A stretch of DNA of 64,000 nt from Tetrahymena thermophila SB210 (taxonomy: Eukaryota; Ciliophora; Oligohymenophorea; Hymenostomatida; Tetrahymenidae): NCBI RefSeq assembly GCF_000189635.1, contig NW_002476172.1:1-64000 (forward strand). Direction: 5' to 3'. Shown piece after piece: positions 1 to 12,500 of this stretch. Each line of letters opens with the position of its first letter. Position 1 is the first letter of the stretch. A program made the translations under genes and the position numbers. Under the pieces are notes generated by a model. The model saw only the letters and a program-made list of their open reading frames with translations. It had not been told where the DNA came from and ran no database searches.

Positions 1-1023
1 ATGAAATAATAAGAAATAAATAATAAAAGCAAAAGTTGAAAATAAAATGATGAGCTAAATTAACAAAGAAAAAACAAAAAAAAGCAAGCACAATAAAAAG
101 AAAAAGAAAAAAGAGCTTTATTGTTTTTAATTAGTTTTTATAATTAAACATATCACAATCCAAAACAAATAAACTATTTTTACAGAAGGTCAAGTGTCAA
201 ATTTGAGAGATTAATGCAATTTGCTAAAGCAGAACCTAAGCCTGATGCACCAATTGCACCAATTTAATTTCCACTTTTTAAATATTGAAGAAAAAATATA
301 TCATTAAATAGTTAATTAGAAGGAAAAAATGAAGAAAAAATATGAAATAATAAGAAATAAATAATAAAAGCAAAAGTTGAAAATAAAATGATGAGCTAAA
401 TTAACAAAGAAAGAACAAAAAAAAGCAAGCACAATAAAAAGAAAAAGAAAAAAGAGCTTTATTGTTTTTAATTAGTTTTTATAATTAAAAATATCACAAT
501 CCAAAACAAATAAACTATTTTTACTAAAGGTAAAGTGTCAAATTTGAGAGATTAATGCAATTTGCTAAAGCAGAACCTAAGCCTGATGCACCAATTGCAC
601 CAATTTAATTTTTGCTTTTTAAATATTGAAGAAAAAATATATCATTAAATAGTTAATTAGAAGGAAAAAATGAAGAAAAAATATGAAATAATAAGAAATA
701 AATAATAAAAGCAAAAGTTGAAAATAAAATGATGAGCTAAATTAACAAAGAAAAAACAAAAAAAAGCAAGCACAATAAAAAGAAAAAGAAAAAAGAGCTT
801 TATTGTTTTTAATTAGTTTTTATAATTAAACATATCACAATCCAAAACAAATAAACTATTTTTACCCAAGGTCAAGTGTCAAATTTGAGAGATTAATGCA
901 ATTTGCTAAAGCAGAACCTAAGCCTGATGCACCTTCATCACCAATTTAATTAAACCTTTTTAAATATTGAAGAAATAATATATCATTAAATAGTTAATTA
1001 GAAGGAAAAAATGAAGAAAGATA
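1..1023 (+). repeat. Tandem array of three 341-bp repeats
   Basis: Three near-identical units begin at 1, 342 and 683. The third breaks off near 1020, and the array may continue to the left of the window. Differences between copies cluster in two short spots, just after the run ending in ttttac and near the end of the GC-richer stretch; the rest is almost identical. In the ciliate code each unit carries an open frame of about 82 codons (40-287 in the first copy) that ends at TGA. It has a Lys/Gln-rich start, a hydrophobic patch and a segment reading KFERLMQFAKAEPKPDAP. No ATG opens that frame, so it could be a repeated exon rather than a complete gene. Whether it is translated is unknown. Confidence 0.9.
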
Positions 1024-2899
1024 TAAATTAAATAGGTATTTCACTTTTGTTAATTAGGAGGAAAAAATGAAGAAAAAAATGAAATAATAAAATTAATTAA
1101 AAATTAATAAAATTAACAAAGAATGAAAAAATAAGAAACCATAAAAAAAAGTAAAAGGAAAATAAATCAAATAAATTAAAAGAACTTTAATGTTTTAAAT
1201 TAACTTTTATAATTAAAAATATTACAATATAAAACAAATTAATAGCTTTTATTAAGTGTAAGTTTTAATAGCAAAAAATGAAGAAAATATATCAAATAAT
1301 AAAAAATGAATTATAAATAAATAATTAAAAATTTAAATGAAAATTAAGTTAAAATATAAAAAATTTTAGTTTTATCATCAATAAATAATGATGATAATTT
1401 GTATAATAAAAATTATTTATTTAAATAAATTGAAATTTAAATATATAAAAAATATTAATAATAATAAAAGTAATTTTTTTAATTAAATATACCTCAGAAT
1501 AATATCGAGAACCTAATGAGATAAAAGTGAAGAGCTTTAAAACTTTTTTTATTAATTTATATAAATTTAAAGGATTTTAATTAAAAAGCTAATAATTACT
1601 TCTTCCAAATTATAATATTCTTTAATCTATTATATCATTTATTTATTTTTTCAAAAATATTGAAAAGCAATTTATGAAATTTAATTAATTAATTAATAAA
1701 TAAATAATAAATGGTTAAAAAGAACAAATAAATATAATAATTAATTAATTAATTGTCAAATATTAATTTATATATTTGGTTTTATGAAGAGATAACAGAA
1801 GATTAATTTAACATTCACTATTTAAAATTAATATTTGAATTTAAACATATACTTAAAAATATATATAGTAGGAATTAGAGATGGCCAGTTATTTATTTAG
1901 CCATATTTGAAAAAAACCTGTAGTTAATGTTCTTAAATATTATAAAAATAATGTTTATAAGTAGATTTTTCTGTTTTAGCTCTGTAATTTTAGGAATATT
2001 TGTAATATTGCTAATTGCAGATTTTTTTTTTTGTAATAGAGAAATAAATAGTGATAGCCTATAACTATTTATCTTTCTAATAGAAATTAATATAATATTA
2101 AATAAATTTATATAATAGTATTTTATATATCTATTTTCTTTAAATATTTTAATTAAATTTTATTAAAAAAATAAAAATAAAAAAAATGGAAAATTATAAG
2201 TGTTAACATAATCTGGCCTTAATATGTTAGGAGGTATGATATATATATTTTTTATTTATTTGATAATGATCACTAATATTTTATTAATTCTGATAATAAA
2301 GTTTATCGAATTGATTAAATTCATTTTATTAAAAGAATATAAAGGTTTAAAATAAAACAAAATTTTTTTTAATAATAATTTAAAACAAAATATTAATGCA
2401 GATAAAAAATTTATAATCTTTATGATAAATGTTTTTATCTGTAAAAGAGCCCTTTGCTTAATTTATAAATTGGTCATTAGATATAAAGAAAGCTTTAAGC
2501 TTATCTTACAACCTTATTATAAATTTTACATAATTATTAATTAAAAGATTTACTTATTAATTAATTTACAATTGAAAAATATTAATAATGCGATTGATTA
2601 CAACACAAACTTTTAAAAAATGTGTATTTAAAATATGATATGACTACGAGGATTTGACTTTTATTAAAACAAAAATTTTAGCTTGCGATTCATATTAACT
2701 TGCATGACTAAAAATTAGTTTGTGAGTTATTTAATTAATTAGTTAGTTAGTTAATCAAATAAATTAAATTCAATTTAAGAATTATCATAGTATTTTACAG
2801 ATACACATAAATAAATAGGAAAATTAGGCAATTAACCAATAAAAATCAATACATAGTATACCTAAAATAGTTTTAAAGAAAAGTTAGAGCAATATAAAT
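1024..2899. other. Degenerate repeat tail, then AT-rich intergenic DNA
   Basis: From 1024 to about 1280 the sequence still resembles the 341-bp unit, with the same aggaaaaaatgaag start, Lys-codon run and aattaacttttataatta stretch. It is interrupted and diverged, so it reads as an old fourth copy. From 1280 to 2899 I see only AT-rich spacer and the upstream region of the acyl-CoA synthetase gene; no frame looks coding. Confidence 0.6.
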
Positions 2900-5480
2900 A
2901 TGAATATAGGTTAGTATAACAAATTATACAATGAATCAGTTTAAGAAAAGAGTAAAGAATAATTTTGGTAAAAAGCTGCTGAAAATCTACATTGGTTTAA
3001 AAAACCTAGCAAAATATTAGATAAGAGCTAACCTCCATTTTACAGGTGGTATTCTGATGGAGAAATTAATATTTGTTACAATGCAATAGATAGACACTAA
3101 GCATAACATGGAAATAAGACTGCCTTGATTTGGGAGAGCCCTTCTCTGAAATCTTCAGTTTAGAGCGAAACATATACCTATAAGTAATTATATGAAAATG
3201 TAGCTAAATTAGCTTGGGTACTTAAGTAATTTGGTGTAAAAAAAGGAGATAGGGTTATAATTTATTTACCCAATGTTCCAGAAGCCGTTTTTTCTATGTT
3301 AGCATGCTCTAGGATAGGAGCCATACACGTTGTAGTGTATGGAGGATATCCAGCAAAAGAATTAGCAGGAAGAATAATTGAATGTCAACCAAAGCTCATT
3401 ATAACTGCATCTGCTGGTATTGAAAGAGGCGATAAAATTATATATTACAAAGGTAAAATGATGGATTGATTTATTCAAATATCTATCATAATTCTTAACT
3501 TTTGAAATCTTTAGAAAATTAAAATAGAATATCTAGCCATCAAAAGATAAATCAAATAATTCAAAACAAAAAAACAAAATTTTAAAACTTAAATGTATAA
3601 AATGAGCTATGTTAAACAGCTTAAGCAAATTAATCTAAATACTTAAAAATAAAATATGCTAGAATCAAACCATAAATAAATTAAAATGGTTTCTTTAAAG
3701 ATAATTTAAATAAAGCTATTTTATGAGTGATATAAAACATAAATGAATATTTTATCTACTGAATATATTTTAATTAATTTTTCAATTAAATATTTTAAAA
3801 AATAGGAATAGTTGATGCTGCACTTGAAATGAGTGGATAACACAACTTGATTAGTTTAATAGTTCAAAGAGATATTCACATGACATCAAACTTTGTTTTA
3901 AAAAGGGATTATGATTATTATACTGCATTAAAAATTGCATAATTAGAAACTGAATGTGAGCACATGAACTCTAATGATCCTTTATATATTTTGTTTTCTT
4001 CAGGAGAAAATCATCCTAAAGGTATTGTGCATGATCATGCTGGTACTGCAGTATATTGCGATTGGCAAATGAAACATATTCTTGATATTGGTTCTAATGA
4101 TACTCTATTTTCAGCAACAGACGTAGGCTGGATAGTAGGACACATTTTCATGATATATGGAGCTTTTATCAAAGGTGCTACAACAATATTATATGAAGGA
4201 AGGTCTACTGGAACACCAGATAATATTCAGTAACTTTTAAAGATTATTAATTTATTTTATTTTTTATTTAATTATTTAAATATTTTTGCGATTATACTCT
4301 ATAAAATTTTTATAAATTAAAAAAGATTCTGGAGAATAATTGATAAATATAATGTAAAGTGCTTGTTTACAAACCCTACAAGTATTAGAGAAATTAGAAA
4401 GGAAGATCCCAACGGAATGAATACTAAGAAATTCAAATTAACTTCTCTATAAAGTGTCCACACAACAGGAGAGCACACAGATTAAGAAACTTCTGAATAT
4501 CTAAAGAAGCACATAAATAAAAACTTGTTTATAAACAACATTTACATTTAATAGGAGATAGGAGGAGCAATATCAGCAAATTACCCTTAAAGCTTTTAAT
4601 CATTTTAAGATAAGCCAGGTAGCGTTACAATGCCATGTCCTAGCTTTGAAGTGCACATTTTAGATAATTAAAATAAAAAAATAGAAGAAGCCAATAAGCT
4701 TGGTAAAGTATGCTTGAAAACACCTCTTCCTCCTCCATTTATGCTTAGTCTTTTTAACAATGATGAAATCTTTATGAAAAAGTATTTAGGAGACTCTCCT
4801 GGTTATTACACAACAGGTGATGCCGGTTTCTTTGACGAGGATAGCTATCTTTGGGTTGTAGGGCGTATTGATGATATAATAAAAACAGGAGGTAAAAAGC
4901 TTTCTATGTCATCAGTAGAATAAGTATTATAATCAGCTCCAGAAATTGTGAATGCCGCCGTTGTTTCTAAATACGATGAAACTCTTGGTGAAGTTCCAGT
5001 TGGTTTTGTAGTAATTGAAAAAGGAAAGCTAATTAAAAACAAATAATAATTCCTAAGTCAGCTAGTAGATTTAGTAGATGTTGAAATAGGTAAAAAAAAT
5101 GCTTAATTAGTAAATCTTATTTATTTAATTATTAATATTAAATAGGAAGCTATGCTAATTTTAAATAAGTCATAATAGTTCCAAGATTACCCCAAACTAG
5201 AAATGGAGAAATCCTAAGAAGTTTATTGAAAAAAATAATAAATGAGGAGAATTATAAAATACCTCCTTCAATAGAAGATGAATCCGTAGTGGAAGAAATC
5301 AAAAATGCTATTTAAGAGAGTGAAAAAAAAATATAAAAAGTTCTATCTCCTATTAATACTAAAATAAAAAATTTCACTTAAGATATCGACTAAATCGAGT
5401 CTCCATCTTATAAGAGACGTTATAGTAAAAAAGATAGTGATAATTCATTTAAAGGCTTAACTTTAAAATTAATGAAATGA
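2900..5480 (+). CDS. ACSS3-like short-chain acyl-CoA synthetase with altered active site
   Basis: This reads as an AMP-forming acyl-CoA synthetase of the ACSS3/propionyl-CoA synthetase type, a family that activates short-chain acids with ATP and CoA. Exons 2900-3452, 3806-4229, 4326-5089 and 5146-5480 are joined by three GT-AG introns and give 691 residues, close to normal family length; phase agrees at every junction. Family landmarks include [29 protein letters not shown] and [15 protein letters not shown]. The ATG at 2900 was chosen because the family N-terminus follows it directly. Two catalytic sites differ from the family: the phosphate loop near residues 248-257 reads [10 protein letters not shown] instead of a TSGTTG-type loop, and the C-terminal A10 motif reads TRNGEILR, with Glu602 where the adenylation lysine normally lies. 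Family assignment is firm; the usual chemistry is doubtful. Confidence 0.93.
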
Positions 5481-5736
5481 ATGAAAGCAATTAAAAATTT
5501 ATTAATATTCTTTTCAATTTATATATATATGTTTAATGAAAGTAAATTTATTAAATACTGATTATTTTTTAAACAAATAAAGTAATTAATTAATTAATAT
5601 TATGTCGAAAAAATTATATTTTCGAATTATTTTTATTATTTTAATTTATTTACTAAAAATAATAGAATACCTTAAACTACTTTTATAGATATTTCATTTT
5701 TTAAAATCAAAAAACAAACAAATTATTTATTTTTAT

Positions 5737-5742
5737 AAAAAA
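5737..5742 (-). terminator. Pol III terminator of tRNA-Gly
   Basis: A run of six T on the minus strand begins one base after the mature 3' end of the tRNA. This is the usual RNA polymerase III stop signal. Confidence 0.75.
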
Positions 5743-5743
5743 T

Positions 5744-5813
5744 GCACCGACCGGGAATCGAACCCGGGTCAAAGCGATGGCAACGCTCTATTCTACCACT
5801 AAACCATCGGTGC
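5744..5813 (-). tRNA. tRNA-Gly(GCC)
   Basis: The minus strand folds into a 70-nt cloverleaf. A 7-bp acceptor stem (GCACCGA with TCGGTGC) is followed by a D arm with AGTGGTAGA, a 5-bp anticodon stem around the loop TTGCCAT (anticodon GCC, glycine) and a T arm CCGGG-TTCGATT-CCCGG. The internal box B is canonical. No intron and no encoded CCA are present. Confidence 0.97.
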
Positions 5814-6044
5814 TTTCGGTGATAGTCTTGATTCAGATTTATTTATTTTTGTTGTAAGCGCATTTATAACAATAGTTGAATAAATTAACATGAATATATG
5901 TAATGATCATTTTTATAAAAAATAAATTGAATATTTATAAATATTTTGAAAATTAATTATCAATTAATAAGTAAATTGAAGTATGCAAGCAATGAAGTTA
6001 GTGGAGTAAGTAAGCAAGTTATTTAGTTACTTAACTAGTTATTA

Positions 6045-8433
6045 TCAGTTTTTTTAGAATTTTGTATAAATGTATGCTGCTGCTGCAGAAAATAACCCAG
6101 CAAATAATATCCCTTTTTCTATTTTATTTTCTTTTTCTTTTATTTTTTATTATTTCTTTTTTTAATTGAAATAACTATTTTGGTAAACATCAGCCAATTT
6201 AATGAGTTTTGTGCTAAAATAACCAATAAGTGAAGTATAAAGAAGCATAAAATCCGAATGCTCAGGATTTTTTATATCACATATTCCCCATTTGTATTCC
6301 CTGATTTTAATAAATAAAAAAATTTAAGAATATATTGAATTATTTAAAACAAACCATATACCTTCCATAAAATACTTGATTTTCTGATTTTTAAATTTAT
6401 TTTATAGAAGAGATAATCAAAAACGGAGGAACAGAACCAAAAGGACTTTTAAGTAGTTTATTAAGCTTTTCAGGCTGATCTTAAAAGACCTAAATAATTT
6501 TATAAATATAAAATATTATATTTTTTATTAAAGATAAAGCATTGATGCATGAATGCATACCTCTTATGGATCAAAGAAAAAAATTTTATTTTGATCTGCA
6601 TCATTTCTCAACTATTTTTTATATTATTTCACTTCTTCTGGAGTATATGAATCACCTCTAGCTAGTATAGGAATAATAGAGACATATTCTTACAATTTTT
6701 TTAAGTTATCTAGGTCTACTTTATTTATTCTAGGTCCACACAAAAAATATAAGCATCCATGAACCTTTATTATTGGTAAGATAAATCAATAACTAAATTT
6801 GTATTTTTATCCATTCATAAATGTATGTTATATCAGCTAAAGTTTTTCAATCAAATGATTTATTCTTTATAAAATTAACTTCTGAATAAATAGAACATAA
6901 ATATAAAAATGTTCACAATCAATAGTAATAGTGACTATGATATGACTAAAAAATTAAATGAAAAGATAAGAACACTAAGGAATGCAGATAAATGAATCAT
7001 AATAATAAAAAATTTAAATTAAATAATTTTAAAAGAATCAGATTTAAAATATTTTAAAAATACAATCATATAAATTACTCTTTAGTCTTAGATTTCTTAT
7101 TACTTTGACGCATCTTTATTATCTTACTCTTTTTTTACTTGTTTGAATTTTTCGAACTTTTAAAATAAAATATAAATTTAATCAAGAAATTTTAACATAA
7201 GAAATTACTTTTGAAGTAATATATCCAATTATTTTTTGCTGCCACTAAGCTATTTATGTATCTGCATCATATCCAGGAGTATCAATCATATTTAAATTCA
7301 AAGTTATTCCATTTTCTTTTCTCACTGCCTTTTTCTCTATTATATCAATAGTGGTTGGTCGTATTTCATTATTTAATTTTTCGAATTTCTATTTAAAAAT
7401 AATATTTAATGATCAGATACCGAAACAAATCTTTAAAGAAAGCACTTACCTCATTTAAAAAAGCTTCTATAAAGGTCGATTTTCCTATTCCAGTTTTGCC
7501 TATGACAATTATATTTAGACTTATCTTTTAGTTTTAAAAGTTAGTTTTTAAAAATTCAAATCAGTGAAATGAATAAAGCAATTAAGTAAATAATATCAAA
7601 TGAGTGAGATAGATATATAGATAGATGAGTGGAATTCGTTATTATTTTATAATTTTATAAGCTTAACTTTATTCAACTTAACAAATTTACTTACTGTCTT
7701 TTTTAGTTCTTATTCTTTCATTCTAATATGAGCTTAGATTTCAGAAGAATATATGTATTTTGAAGACTCTATATTTTAATTTATGTTTAGATTCTAATTA
7801 TTGTTCACTTCCAAATTCACATTTCTGATATTTCTTTCATGTTGACTTGATGCTTCTTTTATTTTTTCTTCAATACTTTATTCAGATGATGATTCATCTT
7901 TAGGGGAGCTGCCCACAACATACTCTGACACAAGAGAAGGTTCCTCTTTTCTCATTTCATATTGTTGAAACATTTTATTTCTTTATTTATCTTCATCTTC
8001 AGGAGTTTTTGTTTCTTCTCCTTCTTCTTCATTTTCAATTTAAGCGTGTATCATCCTAGTTTATGGGATATCACTTTTAACTCTATCAATGTTTGTTTTT
8101 TCTAAATTTCCATTCTTATTCCAATCATAAAAGCTATCATCATCATTGGCATTATTATTTTCTGCTTCACTGGAGGCTTGATCTAAATTTATTTTTAAAT
8201 AATTATTTTTTATATGATTTATTTCAACGAGCTAAGTTGGTTTATAAACTTAATGATTACCAAAACTTTTAGATATTTTAGAAGCTTACTATTAAACATC
8301 TGATTTCTTCTTTTCTTTAAAAGACTTAGATTAACTAAAGAAATATTTGTAAAAATTTAACTATATTACTATGGTCTCCGTAGCTATTCATATCACATCT
8401 ATTGTTCTCCTAAATATTTTTATTACCTTTCAT
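6045..8433 (-). CDS. Septin GTPase with long N-terminal extension and C-terminal membrane anchor
   Basis: Eight exons on the minus strand (8433-8370, 8314-7695, 7524-7450, 7388-7209, 7156-7079, 6764-6561, 6489-6362, 6300-6045) give 534 residues; every phase agrees. The first 228 residues are acidic, Gln/Asn-rich and low in complexity. The septin GTPase domain follows: P-loop GKTGIGKS (237-244), G3 DTPGY (289-293), then the septin-specific QRVHGCLYFLCG and the G4 position ARGD (374-377, where most septins have AKAD). REYKWG starts the septin-unique region. The last residues, after a Lys/Glu-rich linker, form a hydrophobic helix GILFAGLFSAAAAYIYTKF, a likely tail anchor. Tetrahymena septins are known to associate with mitochondria, and this anchor fits membrane attachment. 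The start at 8433 is the first ATG that splices in phase; a further 5' exon cannot be excluded. Confidence 0.92.
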
Positions 8434-8723
8434 TTCTTTTGATTTAGTAAAATGATTAATCTATTTTACAACTAAGTTTTGAGTCTAAAAAATTTAATAG
8501 AATAATAATCAATATTTTGCAGACTATCTACAAAATTAATAAGAGGGATTTCTATCGTATAAAAATTACAATCTATTTCTTCACCTTTAGAGAGCAAAAA
8601 ATCGTCAGAAATCTTATTTGAACTAATATTCAACTTTTTACAACATTCTATTTTAGTAACTTGATTTAACTAAAAGAATATTCTTCCTATGCTTTCTGTC
8701 TTAAGAATACACCATAAAATCAT
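8430..8723 (-). CDS. Small 97-codon frame overlapping the septin start
   Basis: An uninterrupted minus-strand frame opens with ATG at 8723 (MILWCILKTESIGRIFF) and stops with TGA at 8430-8432, overlapping the septin ATG by four bases. Its composition (Lys, Asp, Glu and Cys well mixed, including SSNKISDDFLLSKGEEID) is more protein-like than the surrounding spacer. The same frame runs open upstream to about 8900 without another ATG. I do not recognise it. It may be a separate small gene, a 5' exon of the septin (a GT in phase 0 follows the PLINF codons), or an upstream frame in the leader. Confidence 0.4.
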
Positions 8724-9476
8724 TTTCAATAGCTGATGAAAAAAACCTTTCAAATTTTGATATTAATTTATTACTGATAGAAAATAAACTATAAATAATT
8801 AGATTATTGTTATCTGATCATATTATAGTGAAATCAAGTTATTTATTCGTTTGCCAAAACTCAAAAAGAGAAATTATTGAAGAAGTAATATTCATTTATC
8901 ATTTTTTGAAAATTTAATAATATATGAATAGATGCTTCGTTATATAAAAATAAAATAAACTACTTGATTAATAAATTAAATTTATTCTAAAGAAAACCAT
9001 GATTTGATTTTAAAAAATAATAATTGTATTTAAATTATATAAAATTAATTTTTTTAAAATTTTCATAATAATTTTAAAGAAATAAAATCTTTAATAAAAA
9101 GCTAGAAATTTGGTAACAACAAAATAAAAGAATAATTTTAAGTATTTTGATAAATTTATATTGCTAATTAACTAATCAAAGCTAGCATAAAATTATTTTT
9201 ATATTATAAGATGAATTTAATATTATATAGGAGTCAGTCATATAATATAAAAATAATTTAATAAATTTTAAGAAATAATAACACTAAAATATAAAATAAA
9301 ATTACGAAATATGTGACATTAATTGTAAAATTATAAGTTTTTTTCTGATAATAATATCAATAAATTAATTTTTTTCATTCTTTTATGTTGAGAAATTAAT
9401 AATTATCAATAGTCACATTTTTTGTAAAATTATAAGCTGTTTTAAATTGACAATATTATCAATAAATTGATTTTTT
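8724..9476. other. AT-rich intergenic region with a short tandem duplication
   Basis: The stretch between the septin locus and the next gene's 3' end is AT-rich spacer. The upstream part (to about 8900) continues the open frame described at 8430-8723 but lacks a start codon. Near its end the gap contains the first copy of a roughly 97-bp repeat, listed separately. Confidence 0.55.
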
Positions 9477-9500
9477 TCATTCCATTATGTTGATAAATTA
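9312..9500. repeat. Imperfect ~97-bp direct repeat
   Basis: Two adjacent diverged copies share the core gtaaaattataag, then atatcaataaatt, then tttttttcattc and tatgttga. The first starts near 9312 and the second near 9410. It lies across the apparent 3' end of the coiled-coil gene, which argues that the open frame there is non-coding. Confidence 0.6.
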
Positions 9501-12500
9501 TTAATTAATTTGGTTATTATCTATAATATTTTAATTACATAAAGATAGATTATAAATAAGAATTTTATAGGAAATTATAAGAATGAGTTTTTAATATTAA
9601 TTACTAATATTATCATAAAAATTTATTAAAGTAAAGTAAGTATTTTAATGGAAATTATTTTTCGATATGTGTTTTTATGAGTTTAAATGTTGTTTTCTTG
9701 CAAGTGAATAATTTCTATTCTCAGTCTTTTAATTAAATAATTTAAATATATTTTTTTTAAAGAAAAAAGTAAATTTACCTTAAATTTAAATTTAAAGGTT
9801 GTTTAGATTTATAGAGGGTATTAAATATTTGTTGCCTTCTTTCTTGTGCTTCTGATCTATTATTCTTTTCTTTAAATCGCTCTTTGCTTCTTATGGTGTA
9901 TCTACTCCTACCAGTATAGGTTATTTTTAATTTTATTTAGGGAATTTTATTGGCAGTTTAGTGATATCTTAAGTAATAGTTTTTATTTTTTTTTCTAGAT
10001 ATGATGATTTAACTTCAGTCGTTAAAGATCTTTTATCTAACCCTCTTGAATCTTATTATATATCATATTCATCTAATATAGAATTAGATTCTGGCTAACT
10101 AGGAACGGTATTTATTCTTTAACTAGGCTTATATTAATATTCTTCACAATTAAATTTATCTACTGTGTTTGCATTTATAATATTTTTTTCCTATGAATAA
10201 GAATAACTTTTAGAATAAGATGTAAAATCACAAGATCTCCTATTTATTTAAAGCTTATAATATTAGCTCAAAGAAATTGGTTGTGTTTACTCTTCCTTCC
10301 CAGGAGATTAATTCTCTTATGTTTAAACTTTTCTAGAAGATGAATATGCAAAGTTATCTAAAGACTGCCTAAAACTATTTTTAGTATTGCTAAATTAGTT
10401 TGTTTAGTTCATTATTATTTTTTACTGTGAATTAAATAAAATTTCTTTATTTGCACCACAAGGTGAAGAGAGTAAAGAATTAACTACTTTGCAAGGAATA
10501 ACATTTTTAAATGTTAAAATTTCTTAGTTTGGAAACTCGTTGTGTTACTCAACCTAACTATTGTAGTTAGTCGCATTTTAATATGACTCTACTTTAGATT
10601 CACTTAGTTTTTTTCTCCTAAAAACAATTTTAGGCTGCTATTTCGGAGGCTTGCTGACCACATTTTAGTTTCTAGATAAAATATTGTGAATCTCCTAAAG
10701 TTAGTTTTAGTTTTCATTCTAATTAATAGTAGAATATCTAAATAAATTGCTTTCCTCTTGTATTTCTTTCTAAATAATTTAACTGTCTTAGAGTTTACTT
10801 GATTTCCTATATGGGTTTGGTTCTCTTGTCTATTATCTTTTTTCATCATCAATAGTCATTGTAATAAAATTATCTAAGTCATTCTAACTAACTATCAAAT
10901 CATGAATTTACTCTCCTTCCAAACTTGTTTCTTTAAATTATTGTCTATCAGTAGAAAATTCATCATTTTTGTTTAAACTTGTTTATTTTTCTTTGATATT
11001 ATCTTCATATTGTTTTTTTTATTCCATCAGCTTCTTGTGCAATTAATTTAGCTATTTCACTTTTTGAATTAAACCATCTAAGCTTTTCATAAATTAATTT
11101 TTATTTTATTATTACTAGCTAACCATCTCATTCTCTTAAAATTAACTTTATTCCTACTCCAATTATTAATAGTTATTCTAAATATTTTCTACTTTTTCTA
11201 AATTTTTTATTTGCATTTAAATCAAATTTTGTTGAAATTATTTCTACTCCTCTTTTAAATCATTGATTTACTTAATATCTTCATTTATTTAAACTACTTT
11301 TTCTCCAAAAATATTATTAAATTACTCTTAAAGTGTTTAAATATCAGCTTTTTATCCAATTTAGCTACAAATAGAATCCATATCAAATTTTATCCTATCA
11401 AATTTATTCTCCAATTCCTTTAATTCTTATTGCTTTTTTTCAGCTTCTAGACTTATATACCCTGATTCTTAGCTTTATTCTTTATATTAAGAGAAAAAAA
11501 TATTTAATTTTCTAAGCTCGCCATAAATTTTAAAATAATTTAAAAAAAAAATTTTAGTTAAAGTTAAATGTTTTAGAGTAAATAATGTAAATATTTTTAA
11601 TTACAACTAATTATGGTGCTTTACTAAGACTCAAAAGAAATTATTTTTTCTTGCATTTAATTTTAAAATGAATCTATTTTTTATTCAATCTAAGCTTTGA
11701 ATGTGTTTTCAAAAACATTATTTATGGATTCATTAAAGAAGTTAGCAAGGTCTTATTTAATTTTTTTACTATATTCGTAGAGAGTATTTTAGTTTTCTTC
11801 TATTTTCAATAGTTTTTCACCTATCTAAGAAGAAATCTGCTACTAAATTTTTTAAGTAATGTCTTATTTTATTTATGAAAGCTAATTTAATTTAGAAAGT
11901 GTGACTTATGGAGAATTTATATGTTATTTTTTTATCTATTGATCTGTGAGCTAAGATATTTTTCTAATAGAATTATTTTTTAAAATATAGAAATTAATAA
12001 ATTAAATTATTGAGTTTGTGAACGAAATGCAAAATCAAATTTTAAAGTAGTGTTGATTTACTATTCGTTAGAATTCACAAAATATCTCAAGTGATCAAGA
12101 GCGTTAGATTATTCTTTCATTATTTCCTACTTGAAATTTGCAAGTATTTCTTAAATTATCTTCGTTTGCTAATCTTTTTCAGACTAAATATTTATCTATG
12201 GCATTACTTCCTCGTCTTAGAATGACAATAAATGGATTCTATTCTAATTAAAAGATTAAACATTAAGGCTTTGGTTGACCTAATTAAAGCTATTATCAGT
12301 TTAGACATAATCATAAATTTGAGTACTAAAAGTTCTGTGTCTTTTGTAATTTTGAACTGATGCAGTAGCTGGATTTTATTTTGAAGTATTTGAGTAATTT
12401 TCTTCAAAAATCTTCTTCTTTTATTAAGAAGAGCGTAAATACATCGCATTTCTGTTACTATCAAAGGACTAATTTATTTACAAATTACTAAGACTAATGT

